Shown one piece after another: positions 54,349 to 63,250 of a DNA stretch of 64,000 nt. How positions within the stretch are numbered: position 1 is the first letter of the stretch; each line of letters opens with the position of its first letter. The DNA is from Holophagales bacterium (GTDB taxonomy: Bacteria > Acidobacteriota > Thermoanaerobaculia > Multivoradales > Multivoraceae): the NCBI GenBank assembly GCA_009845425.1, contig VXZQ01000006.1, forward strand, positions 124,001-188,000, read 5' to 3'. The translations under genes were made by a program, and so were the position numbers. The notes below the pieces were generated by a model. That model worked only from the letters and a program-made list of their open reading frames with translations, had not been told where the DNA came from and searched no databases.

Positions 54349-55026
54349 GTGCCCGCGCTGCCGACGCCGCCGACGAACCGCCGCCTGGCCGCGATGCTCC
54401 GTCGCATCCGGCGGCACCTGGAGGGCTCGGAACTGCCGATCGTGACCCTGATCGCGGAGACCGAGCGCGACCCCTTCAAGGTGCTGGTGTCGACGATCCT
54501 GAGCGCGCGGACCAAGGACGAGGCGACGGCGGAGGCAACGAGGCGGTTGTTCCAGGCGGCGTCGACGGCGGAAGAGATCGGCAACCTGCCGCTAGCGGAA
54601 CTGGAGCGGCTCATCTTCCCGGTCGGCTTCTACCGCACGAAAGCGAAGAACCTGAAGCTCGCGATGACGGTGCTGCGCGAGCGGTTCGGCGGTGAGGTGC
54701 CCCGGACGGTCGATGAGCTGGTCGAACTCCCCGGCGTCGGCCGCAAGACGGCGAACCTGGTCGTCACCGAGGGGTTTCGCCGCCCCGGCATCTGCGTCGA
54801 CACCCACGTGCACCGGATCACGAACCTCTGGGGCTACGTGGAGACGAAGACCCCGCTCGAGACGGAGATGGCGCTGCGCCGGAAGCTGCCGCGCAGCCAG
54901 TGGATCGGCCTGAACAAGACGCTGGTCAGCTTCGGCCAGAAGCTGTGCCTGCCGGTGAGTCCCTGGTGTTCCCGCTGTCCGGTCGAGGAGTGGTGTCCCA
55001 AACTCGGGGTTGGACGGAGCCGCTGA
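54349..55026 (+). CDS. nth: Endonuclease III
   Basis: A 225-residue base-excision glycosylase/AP lyase acting on oxidised pyrimidines. The helix-hairpin-helix ELPGVGRKTANLVV carries Lys133; Asp151 is in CVDTHVHRI; and the 4Fe-4S site is Cys200-x6-Cys207-x2-Cys210-x5-Cys216. The length matches E. coli Nth (211). The start is GTG 54349; the open frame extends upstream without family match. It is convergent with a helicase gene. Confidence 0.96.
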   Translation: MPALPTPPTNRRLAAMLRRIRRHLEGSELPIVTLIAETERDPFKVLVSTILSARTKDEATAEATRRLFQAASTAEEIGNLPLAELERLIFPVGFYRTKAKNLKLAMTVLRERFGGEVPRTVDELVELPGVGRKTANLVVTEGFRRPGICVDTHVHRITNLWGYVETKTPLETEMALRRKLPRSQWIGLNKTLVSFGQKLCLPVSPWCSRCPVEEWCPKLGVGRSR

Positions 55027-55029
55027 CCG

Positions 55030-57186
55030 CTACGAGCCGCCCGCCTGATCCTCGAGCGACCACAGCCGTTCCCACTCGCTGAGCAGGCTGCTGTCGACGC
55101 GCGTCAGGAGGGCGTGGAAGTAGCCGAGCTGGTCGAACACCGCGTCCGTCTTGAAACGGTCCGGAACACCGCGACTCAGGACCTTGAACAGCCGGCTCAG
55201 GTAGCGGAGAACGACGCCTTCGGACCGCTGCAGGTCATAGCGCCTGATGAACTCGTCGAAGCTCAGGGAGCCCTCGTAGACCTCGCGGCCGACCCGTTTC
55301 GGCCGGATCGAGTCGCCGCGCACCCACGGATGGGAACGGCGGAACTCATCGAACGTCGGTTCGATCAGGTCGGCCAGGGGTCGTGGATGGGTGACCTCGC
55401 GCAGCCGTTCCATCCGTTCCTCGAACGGCACCCGTTTCGCCTTGAGCCGTGCCGCGAGTTCGTCCCGCAGCCTGGCGGCCTGGCGCCGGAGCACGATCCC
55501 GGGATCCTCCAGGATCGCCTCGACCAGGCTGAGCAGGTCCAGGGCGTAGTCCGGGTCCTGCCGGTCGAGCAGTTCCAGCGTCGAGACAAGGTAGAGCGAC
55601 AGGTTCTGGTGCATCGAGAATTCGATCTGCAGTTCCCGGTCAGCCTCGACGACGTAGTCGCCGCCGGGCCGCGCAGTCATCCGCAGGATGCCGGCGCGGT
55701 GCAGTGCCCGCACGAGTTCGGCTGACTGGCCGATCAGACGGTCCCTGGTCGCGGCCGGTTCGTGGCAGGCGGCGATCAACCGTCGCAACGAGCCGAAGTT
55801 CGTGTGCCGACTGACGTTGCGTGACGACTCGTCGGCCTGGATCAGGTCGAACACCATGCCGTGCCGGAGCCGGAAGCGGGATTCCAGAGTCTCGGGCCGA
55901 CTGGTTACAAGACGCTCGAAAGTGCGTTTCTCCCAGGGCACGAATCCGCGCGGAGGTGGCCGTTTTCGGACTGGTTTGCGGCTCCTCCCGCGCGGCGAGG
56001 CTCTCGCCTTCAGACTCCTGCGCCGGTTCTCGATCTCGTGCGCCGGTGCCTGGCAGACCACCCAGCCCAGTTCATCGAACCCCTTGCGGCCGGCGCGACC
56101 GGCGATCTGCTGGAAGTCCCGTACCTTGAGGATCGTGTCCTTCTCGCCGTCGAACTTGCAGAGCTGGCTGAAGAGGACGGTGCGGATCGGCACGTTGACG
56201 CCGACGCCCAGCGTGTCCGTTCCGGCGATCACCTTGAGCAGCCCCGACTGGGTGAGCTTCTCGACAAGCAACCGGTACTTGGGCAGCAGCCCCGCGTGGT
56301 GGACGCCGATGCCGAAGCCGAGGAAGCGCCGCATCTCCTTGCCGTAGGCCGTGTCGAAACGGAAGTCTCCGATCTCCCTGAAGATCGTCTTCTTCTCCTC
56401 CCGCGAACAGAGTCTCAGGCTGGTCAGGCTCTGGGCGAGCCGCGCGCAGTCCCGCTGGGTGAAGTTGACGACGTAGATGGGCGCCCGGCCGGCGTTTGCG
56501 AGTTCCTCGATCGTGACGTGCAGCGGCGTCTCGCGGTACTCGTACTCGAGCGGCACCGGCCGATCCCGGCTGCTGATGAGCGCCACGGGGCGGCCTGTCG
56601 CGCGCTCCAGGGCCTCGCTGATCGGCGCCATGTTGCCGAGCGTCGCCGACATCAGGAGGAAGGTCGTGTCGGGAAGCGTGATCAGGGGCACCTGCCACGA
56701 CACGCCGCGCTCCGGGTCCGCGTAGAAGTGGAACTCGTCCATCACCACGTAGTCGACGGGCAGGTCCGCACCCCGCCGTAGCGCCATGTTCGCGAGCACT
56801 TCGGCGGTGCAGCAGACGATCGGCGCCTTCGGGTTGATGCTGGCGTCGCCGGTCAGCATGCCCACCCGCTCGGCGCCGAACTCGCTGCACATGCGGAAGA
56901 ACTGCTCGGAAGCCAGTGCCTTGACCGGCGCCGTGTAGAAGCCGGTCCTGCCCTCGCACAGTCCCTTCCACAGCATCGCCATCGCGACCAGCGACTTGCC
57001 CGAGCCGGTCGGCGTGTCGAGGACTACGTGCCGGCCGGCCATCACTTCGATCAGCGCTTCTTCCTGCGCGGGGAACAGTTCGAAGCCGAGCCTGCTGACC
57101 CAGTCGAGGAAGCGGGTCAGGATGACCTCGGATGACACCGCTCCCGGGCTCTCGGGCAACCGATCGGCCAAGCGAGCACCAGTCAC
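55030..57186 (-). CDS. Ski2-like DEAD/DEAH helicase with DUF3516
   Basis: A 718-residue superfamily 2 helicase. Motifs: TPTGSGKS (58-65), TAPVKAL, Asp150-Glu-Phe-His153 (Walker B), MSATLGN, and QIAGRAGRKGF (motif VI), a Ski2 type RNA/DNA helicase. The C-terminal third (after about 420) matches the DUF3516 helicase-associated domain. A basic spacer (RGRSRKPVRKRPPPRG) separates the parts. Start GTG 57186. The role may be RNA turnover or repair; nth lies next to it but faces it. Confidence 0.88.
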   Translation of the reverse strand: MTGARLADRLPESPGAVSSEVILTRFLDWVSRLGFELFPAQEEALIEVMAGRHVVLDTPTGSGKSLVAMAMLWKGLCEGRTGFYTAPVKALASEQFFRMCSEFGAERVGMLTGDASINPKAPIVCCTAEVLANMALRRGADLPVDYVVMDEFHFYADPERGVSWQVPLITLPDTTFLLMSATLGNMAPISEALERATGRPVALISSRDRPVPLEYEYRETPLHVTIEELANAGRAPIYVVNFTQRDCARLAQSLTSLRLCSREEKKTIFREIGDFRFDTAYGKEMRRFLGFGIGVHHAGLLPKYRLLVEKLTQSGLLKVIAGTDTLGVGVNVPIRTVLFSQLCKFDGEKDTILKVRDFQQIAGRAGRKGFDELGWVVCQAPAHEIENRRRSLKARASPRGRSRKPVRKRPPPRGFVPWEKRTFERLVTSRPETLESRFRLRHGMVFDLIQADESSRNVSRHTNFGSLRRLIAACHEPAATRDRLIGQSAELVRALHRAGILRMTARPGGDYVVEADRELQIEFSMHQNLSLYLVSTLELLDRQDPDYALDLLSLVEAILEDPGIVLRRQAARLRDELAARLKAKRVPFEERMERLREVTHPRPLADLIEPTFDEFRRSHPWVRGDSIRPKRVGREVYEGSLSFDEFIRRYDLQRSEGVVLRYLSRLFKVLSRGVPDRFKTDAVFDQLGYFHALLTRVDSSLLSEWERLWSLEDQAGGS

Positions 57187-57205
57187 CTGTGTAGCCTAGG
57201 GGGCT

Positions 57206-58042
57206 GTGGTTCGGGAACGCAACGGTGCCGCGGTGTCCGACATCCGGTCGCCCGTGATCGTCCTGGTCGGTCCGCAGATGGGCGAGAACGTCGGCGCCGC
57301 GGCCCGGGCGATGCTGAACTGCGGGCTGACGGAACTGCGGCTGGTCTCGCCGCGCGATGGTTGGCCGAACGAGCGGGCGCAGGCGATGGCCACGGGAGCG
57401 TCGCACGAGGTCGTCGACCGGGCGCAGGTCTTCGAGAGCACGGCGGCGGCGGTCGCCGACCTGCACCGGGTCTACGCCACGACAGCCCGGCGCCGGGACA
57501 TGCTCAAGCCTGCGATCGGACCCCGGGATCTGGCTTCCGAGATCAGAGACTACGCCGCCGAGGGACTGCGATCCGGCGTGCTCTTTGGTCCCGAGCGGGC
57601 GGGTCTCGACAACAACGACGTCGCTCTGGCCTCGCACATCGTCCACATCCCGCTGAACCCCGGATACTCGTCCCTCAACCTGGCCCAGGCCGTGTTGCTG
57701 ATCGGTTACGCCTGGTTCGAGGCAGAGACGGGCGCCGCGGCTCCGCGCGAGCAGGCTTCGGCGACGCCTCCGGCCACGTTGGCGCAGCTCGTCAACCTGT
57801 TCGAGCACCTGGAACAGGAGCTCGACGCCTCCGGCTTCCTGCGGGTGGCGGAGAAGCGTGGCATCATGGTTCGCAACCTGAGGAGCATCCTCCACCGCGC
57901 CGAACTCAGGGAGCACGAGGTGCGGGCGCTGCACGGCGTGGTCAGTTCATTGGCCGGCCGGCGCAAGGACGGCAGACCGGTGCGGCAACCGGCACTCGCG
58001 GCCGAGGCGATCGGGGAAGATGGCGAGTCTGGATCGGGTTGA
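57206..58042 (+). CDS. trmJ: tRNA (cytidine/uridine-32-2'-O)-methyltransferase
   Basis: A 278-residue SPOUT enzyme. VLVGPQMGENVGAAARAMLNCGL, LFGPERAGLDNNDVALASH and IPLNPGYSSLNLAQAVLL are the three SpoU knot motifs of TrmJ, which methylates the 2'-O of residue 32 in tRNA. The C-terminal extension (HLEQELDASGFL) is TrmJ-specific. GTG start at 57206 or 57233. Its stop abuts the phosphatase gene. Confidence 0.9.
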   Translation: MVRERNGAAVSDIRSPVIVLVGPQMGENVGAAARAMLNCGLTELRLVSPRDGWPNERAQAMATGASHEVVDRAQVFESTAAAVADLHRVYATTARRRDMLKPAIGPRDLASEIRDYAAEGLRSGVLFGPERAGLDNNDVALASHIVHIPLNPGYSSLNLAQAVLLIGYAWFEAETGAAAPREQASATPPATLAQLVNLFEHLEQELDASGFLRVAEKRGIMVRNLRSILHRAELREHEVRALHGVVSSLAGRRKDGRPVRQPALAAEAIGEDGESGSG

Positions 58043-58050
58043 ACCGGACG

Positions 58051-60072
58051 ATGAAGCTGCGTAGCCAACTCATCCTCGCCTTTCTGGTACTGGCGGTACT
58101 CCCCCTGGCCGGCATCGTCGGCTACACGTACGTCTCCTCGGCAAGGGCATTCCGGGCCGCGGTCGAGGCGGAGTCTCTTGAGGTGACCAGGCAGATATCG
58201 GTCGGTCTTCTCCGGACCAGGGACGATGTTCAGGGGTACATGCGGAGGCTTGGCACGATGCTGCCCTTCGACGATCCGCAGTACGCCGACCCGGAGGCCC
58301 TCGTGGAGTTTCTCTGGAGCAACATGGGCGATGGCGCGGACTTTGTCGATGGACTCGAACTTGTACCCGCGCTCACGCCGGAGCGGGAGTCGGCTGCTGA
58401 GCCGGGCCGGAATCCCGGCGGTCCTGGTCCACGGGGGCTGCGGGGGATGGAGGGCCGGCGCGTCTTCTGGTCACGAAGGGGCGATCGGGACCGCTTGCCG
58501 ACTGGTGACCGCCCGGGTGAACGGCTCGTGGTTGAACGGGGTGAAGCGGAGGACGGGGAGGCGGACCTCGAGTGGGCGCATAGGGCGCGTGAATGGGCCG
58601 CTCGGGTTTTCGGTGGCCCCGTTTCCAGTCCCGTTCACCGCGACGGTGACATCGTTGCGCACCTGGAGGCCGCGATTCGGCCCGAGAGTGTGATGCGCTA
58701 TGTCCTGCGGCGCATTCCACGCAGCGGCGGCGCGGTGCCGTTCGCACTGGACGCGGAGGGCGAGATCTACACCTCCGAGCCGGAGGAACTGGAACTCCTC
58801 GAGGAAGTGCACTGCGCTGGCAACGAACCCCTTCTCGAAGCGCTTGCCGAGGGGCACGAGGACCTTTGCCAGGGAATGAGCGAGTGGGTGGTCGCCACGC
58901 AGGCCGCTGCGGGAGGCGAGTTGATCTACGGCATCGTGCGTCCGATCGGCCCGTCCCTGGCCGAAATGAGGAACGCGTCGCTACGCAACCTGGGCGTCGG
59001 CGTGGGGATCCTCAGCCTGTCGATGCTGGCGGTGGCGCCGCTCTCGAACCGCCTGACCCGGAGGCTCAGCCACCTGACCAGGCAGGTCGACCGGCTGGCC
59101 CGCGGCGACGCTGCCGCCCGGGCGCGACTCGGCGGCCGGGATGAGGTCGGCAAGCTGGGCGAAGCGTTCAACCGCATGGCCCGCGACCAGGAAAAGAGCC
59201 GGCAGCAGTTGCTCGAGCAGGAGCGGGAGCGGCGTCGTCAGGAAGTCGACCGTCGCCTGCTGGAGGCGGAGAACGAGCGGCAGACCAGCGAACTCGAGGA
59301 GGCGCGCACGTTCCAGCTCTCGCTGCTGCCCGCCGGCATCCCCGAGCACCCGGACCTGGAGATCGCCGTGTTCCTGCGCACGGCCTCGGAGGTCGGGGGC
59401 GATTACTACGACTTCAGCCGGCTCCGGCCGGACGGTTTGCTGACCATCGCGGTCGGCGACGCAACCGGCCACGGCGCCCGCGCGGGGACGATGGTGACGG
59501 TGGTGAAGTCGCTGCTGTCGTCGGCGGACATGGGCCACTTCCGCTCGGTCAGCGGCACGGCCTCGCCGGCGCCCGGTGCGCCCGGTGCACCCGCACTGCT
59601 TGACCTGGCCGACTTCCTGTCCCACGCGACAGCGACGATCCGCTCGATGAACCTGGGGCGGCGGGCGATGGCTCTGGTGCTGGCGCGCTACCGGGACGGG
59701 GCGCTCGACCTGGCGTCGGCCGGCATGCCGCCGGTGCTGGTCAGCCGCTTTCCAGCGGGTGAGGTCGAGGAGATCATGACGTCCGGCGTGCCGCTCGGCA
59801 CTCTGGCGAACGCGTCCTACGAGAATCGCCGGGTGCGGCTTGAACCCGGCGACGCGGTCCTGCTGATGAGCGACGGTTTGCCGGAGATGCTCGGCGAGGA
59901 CGGCGAGCCGATCGGCTACGCGGCGGTCGCCGAGCGCTGGCGGGAGGTCGGGCAACGTCCGGCGGCGGAGGCGGTGATGGAGTTCGAACGCTGGGTGGAG
60001 GAGCTGTCGCCGCAGGGAGTTCCCGCCGACGACGTGACCTTCGTCGTGATCAGGCGCCGGCCGCTCGAGTAG
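58051..60072 (+). CDS. HAMP-linked SpoIIE/RsbU-type PP2C phosphatase sensor
   Basis: A 673-residue sensor phosphatase: membrane segment 7-28, a periplasmic part to about 310 including a low-complexity Gly/Arg/Pro-rich stretch, a second membrane segment (312-332), HAMP, a coiled coil (EQERERRRQEVDRRLLEAENE) and the PP2C domain with VGGDYYDF, GDATGHGA, LMSDGLPEML and PADDVTFVV metal/acid sites. Such proteins dephosphorylate anti-sigma antagonists in response to an outside signal. No anti-sigma partner is nearby. Start ATG 58051, or TTG 58039 overlapping trmJ. Confidence 0.9.
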   Translation: MKLRSQLILAFLVLAVLPLAGIVGYTYVSSARAFRAAVEAESLEVTRQISVGLLRTRDDVQGYMRRLGTMLPFDDPQYADPEALVEFLWSNMGDGADFVDGLELVPALTPERESAAEPGRNPGGPGPRGLRGMEGRRVFWSRRGDRDRLPTGDRPGERLVVERGEAEDGEADLEWAHRAREWAARVFGGPVSSPVHRDGDIVAHLEAAIRPESVMRYVLRRIPRSGGAVPFALDAEGEIYTSEPEELELLEEVHCAGNEPLLEALAEGHEDLCQGMSEWVVATQAAAGGELIYGIVRPIGPSLAEMRNASLRNLGVGVGILSLSMLAVAPLSNRLTRRLSHLTRQVDRLARGDAAARARLGGRDEVGKLGEAFNRMARDQEKSRQQLLEQERERRRQEVDRRLLEAENERQTSELEEARTFQLSLLPAGIPEHPDLEIAVFLRTASEVGGDYYDFSRLRPDGLLTIAVGDATGHGARAGTMVTVVKSLLSSADMGHFRSVSGTASPAPGAPGAPALLDLADFLSHATATIRSMNLGRRAMALVLARYRDGALDLASAGMPPVLVSRFPAGEVEEIMTSGVPLGTLANASYENRRVRLEPGDAVLLMSDGLPEMLGEDGEPIGYAAVAERWREVGQRPAAEAVMEFERWVEELSPQGVPADDVTFVVIRRRPLE

Positions 60073-60111
60073 TCCGAGCAAGCCGAAACCAGTGTAGAAT
60101 CAACAGTTACC

Positions 60112-62349
60112 GTGGCGAACCCGGTAAATGCCTTGACGAATCCAGAAGGCGCAGCCGCTGAAGATCTGCTCGAGCCGTCGACCGCGACGGTTCCGGTCGA
60201 ACCACTGGAGGCGGCTGAACCATTGGAGGCGGAGGGGGACCCGCCCGCGAAGCGGCACGTGCCGGCCATCGTGCCGGGTCTCGCCGAGCACTACATCAAC
60301 CGGGAGCTGAGTTGGCTGCGTTTCAACAGTCGGGTTCTCGAAGAGGCTCACGATTCCCGGCATCCGCTGCTCGAACGGGTCAAGTTCCTCTCGATCTACG
60401 GCAGCAACCTGGACGAGTTCTTCATGGTTCGCGTCGCGGGTCTGGTCCGGCAACTCGAACGCGGCGCGCTGGAGGCGCCTGCCGACGGGATGACGCCGTC
60501 CGAACAGTTGGCCGGCATCCGCTCCCAGCTTGAGCGCGAACGCCGGCTCGTCTATGGCTGCTGGCATGACGACCTGCTGCCCAAGCTGAACGAGGCAGGG
60601 ATCAAGATCGTCTCGTACGACTCCCTTTCGGCCAAGAAGAAGCGCAAGCTGCGGGCGTACTTCAAGCGCGACATCTTCCCCGTCCTGACACCGCTGGCAT
60701 TCGACCCGAGCCACCCGTTTCCTCACGTCTCGAATCTGAGCCTGAATCTGGCAGTGGTCATCGACGACGGCAGTCACGGTGAGCGCTTCGCCCGCGTCAA
60801 GGTGCCGCAGGTACTGCCGCGGCTGGTGCGAGCGCCGGGCAGCAGCCGCGACGAACTCGGCCTCGAGTCGGGGCGGGGCAGATTCGTGTGGATCGAGGAG
60901 CTGATCGCGGCCAATCTCGACCTGCTGTTCCCCGGCTTCGAGATCGCGGCCGCCTACCCGTTCCGGGTCACGCGAGACGCCGACCTGGAGGTGGAGGAGG
61001 ACGAGGCGGGTGATCTGCTGACGGCGATCGTCGAGGTTGTCGGGCAGAGGCACTTCGGTTCCGTCGTGCGCCTGGAGGTACGCGAGGACATGCCGAAGCG
61101 CATCCGGGCGATCCTGGAGCGGAACATGGGGTTGGCGCGGTTCCAGGTCGACACGTTGCCGTCGCCGCTCGGCCTGGCCGACCTGAGCGAGATCGCCTTC
61201 CTCGACCTGCCCGAACTCCGCGACAGCACGATCCGCCCCGTGCGCCATGCGGCGCTCAGGAGCGACGAGTCCCTGTTCGAGGCGATCCGCCGACGCGATC
61301 ACGTCCTCTATCACCCGTACGACAGCTTCTCCCCGGTCGTTCGGCTGCTGCAGGAGGCGGCGGCCGACCCGGACGTGATCGCGATCAAGCAAACCCTCTA
61401 CCGTGTGGGGGCGAACTCGCCCGTCGTCGAGGCCCTGATGGAGGCGCGGGAGAAGGGAAAGCAGGTTTCGGTCCTGGTCGAGTTGAAGGCGCGTTTCGAC
61501 GAGGAGTACAACATCGGCTGGGCGCGGGCGCTGGAAGCCGCCGGCGTTCATGTCGTGTACGGCGTGATGGGGCTCAAGACCCACGCCAAGATGTGCCTCG
61601 TGGTGCGTCGGGAGGCGGGCAAGCTGCATTCCTACGCGCACCTCGCGACCGGAAACTACAACCCGGTGACCGCCCGTATCTACACGGACATCGGACTGCT
61701 GACCGATGACTCCGAGATCACTTCGGACGTCGCCAAACTGTTCAACGCGATCACCGGATACGCCCGTGAGGAGCGCTACAGCCGCCTCCTGGTCGCGCCG
61801 CACCAGATGCGCCGTGAACTCATCCGGCGAATCGAACGGGAGATCGAAGGCCACCGGCTGCGCGGAGACGGCCGCCTGATCTTCAAGATGAACTCGCTGG
61901 TCGACCGCGAGTGCATCGACGCGCTGTACCGCGCCTCCCAGGCCGGCGTCGAGGTGCTGCTGCAGGTGCGTGGAATCTGCTGTCTGCGTCCGGGCGTGCC
62001 TGGCCTGTCCGAGAACATCTCGGTGACTTCGATCGTCGGCCGGTTCCTCGAGCACTCGCGGCTGTACTACTTCCGGAACGGCGGCGACGAGGAGCTGTTC
62101 ACCGGTAGCGCCGATCTGATGCCTCGCAACCTGAACGGCCGCGTCGAGCTGCTGTGTCCGATCCTGGATCCGGACCTGCGGCAGGCGGCGCTCCGGGACA
62201 TTCTGGCGCCGCACCTCGCCGACACGGCGAACTGCCGGCGCCTGGAGTCCGACGGCAGCTACGTGCCGGTCGGGCCGGGGGCCGGCAGCGAGCCCTTCGA
62301 TTCCCAGCGGGCGCTGCTCCAGGGCAGCCACGGCTGGCACCTGGAGTAG
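60112..62349 (+). CDS. ppk1: Polyphosphate kinase 1
   Basis: A 745-residue PPK1, which reversibly makes polyphosphate from ATP. Blocks: INRELSWLRFNSRVLEEA, KFLSIYGSNLDEFFMVRVAG, the phosphorylated His in VMGLKTHAKMCLVVRRE, and the second catalytic His region YAHLATGNYNP. The first 45 residues are an Ala/Glu-rich tail not in the core. The start is GTG 60112. It follows the phosphatase gene by 39 bases, which links stress sensing and polyphosphate. Confidence 0.96.
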   Translation: MANPVNALTNPEGAAAEDLLEPSTATVPVEPLEAAEPLEAEGDPPAKRHVPAIVPGLAEHYINRELSWLRFNSRVLEEAHDSRHPLLERVKFLSIYGSNLDEFFMVRVAGLVRQLERGALEAPADGMTPSEQLAGIRSQLERERRLVYGCWHDDLLPKLNEAGIKIVSYDSLSAKKKRKLRAYFKRDIFPVLTPLAFDPSHPFPHVSNLSLNLAVVIDDGSHGERFARVKVPQVLPRLVRAPGSSRDELGLESGRGRFVWIEELIAANLDLLFPGFEIAAAYPFRVTRDADLEVEEDEAGDLLTAIVEVVGQRHFGSVVRLEVREDMPKRIRAILERNMGLARFQVDTLPSPLGLADLSEIAFLDLPELRDSTIRPVRHAALRSDESLFEAIRRRDHVLYHPYDSFSPVVRLLQEAAADPDVIAIKQTLYRVGANSPVVEALMEAREKGKQVSVLVELKARFDEEYNIGWARALEAAGVHVVYGVMGLKTHAKMCLVVRREAGKLHSYAHLATGNYNPVTARIYTDIGLLTDDSEITSDVAKLFNAITGYAREERYSRLLVAPHQMRRELIRRIEREIEGHRLRGDGRLIFKMNSLVDRECIDALYRASQAGVEVLLQVRGICCLRPGVPGLSENISVTSIVGRFLEHSRLYYFRNGGDEELFTGSADLMPRNLNGRVELLCPILDPDLRQAALRDILAPHLADTANCRRLESDGSYVPVGPGAGSEPFDSQRALLQGSHGWHLE

Positions 62350-62373
62350 CGGCCGGCGTCGCCCGCCTCCGCT

Positions 62374-63201
62374 TCAGTCGACGTCGGCGAAGCTGGGCGC
62401 CCGCTTCTCCATGTTCGCCGTCACCGCCTCGACCTGATTCGGTGAACCGATCAGGCCGACCTGCAGCCGCTCCTCGGTCTCGAGTCCTTCGCGAACACTG
62501 GCCCTCGAGGCCGTGTCCAGCACCTGCTTGGCGGCACGGATCGCGTGCGGTGAGTTGCCGGCGATCTCGCGCGCCAGGGCGAGGGCGTCATCGAGCGGAT
62601 TCTCGGACAGACGGGTGACGAGGCCGAGTTCCGCGGCCTCGACGCCGCTGATCACGCGTCCGGTGAAGGTCAGCTCCTTGGCGATGTCGGCGCGCACCAG
62701 GTGCCGCAGCAACTGGGGACCGGCCATGTCGGGGATCAGACCCCAGACGATCTCGCGCACGGAGAGCCTGGCTTCCGGGTGGACGATCCGAAGATCGGCG
62801 CCCAGCGCGATCTGGAAGCCGCCGCCGTAGGCTACGCCGTGAACCGCCGCGATGACGGGAACGGGCATCGCGTGCCAGCCCCAGGCCGCGAACTGTGCGC
62901 GGTTGGCGGGGTTCTCGTCGGTCCGCTGGACCAGTTCGCGCGTCGAGGATGGTCCGTCGCCGCTCTGCTGCATGGCGCGGAAGCTGCCGAAGTCGAGGCC
63001 GGCGCAGAAAGCGCGGCCGTTGCCGGAGAGCACGACTGCCCGCACCGACGTATCCTCGGCCAGCTCGCGGGCGGTGCTGCCCAGGGCGTCGAACATCGCG
63101 CCGTCCAGCGCATTCAGCTTGTCGGCGCGGTCGAGACGCACGTCGGCGACGCCGGCTTCGATGTCGACGGTGAGGCGGGGGCGGGCGGCTACATCGGTCA
63201 T
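62374..63201 (-). CDS. Enoyl-CoA hydratase/isomerase family protein
   Basis: A 275-residue crotonase. AFCAGLDFGSFRAM and HGVAYGGGFQIALGADLRI form the oxyanion hole; an acidic position is visible at VREIVWGLIPDMAG. It differs from the enzyme at 27571-28362 by a longer loop after DFGSF. The acyl substrate is unknown. It runs toward ppk1 and is separate from it. Confidence 0.92.
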   Translation of the reverse strand: MTDVAARPRLTVDIEAGVADVRLDRADKLNALDGAMFDALGSTARELAEDTSVRAVVLSGNGRAFCAGLDFGSFRAMQQSGDGPSSTRELVQRTDENPANRAQFAAWGWHAMPVPVIAAVHGVAYGGGFQIALGADLRIVHPEARLSVREIVWGLIPDMAGPQLLRHLVRADIAKELTFTGRVISGVEAAELGLVTRLSENPLDDALALAREIAGNSPHAIRAAKQVLDTASRASVREGLETEERLQVGLIGSPNQVEAVTANMEKRAPSFADVD

Positions 63202-63250
63202 TGCGATCTCCGGAAGTGTGGTCGGTTCAAGGGGCGAGAGCGTACCGCAG

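Noticed and set aside
60100-62340. Very long open frame on the minus strand opposite ppk1
   Set aside because: It mirrors the codon pattern of ppk1 in GC-rich DNA, has an Arg/His/Val-rich composition and no known domain; ppk1 on the plus strand is certain.
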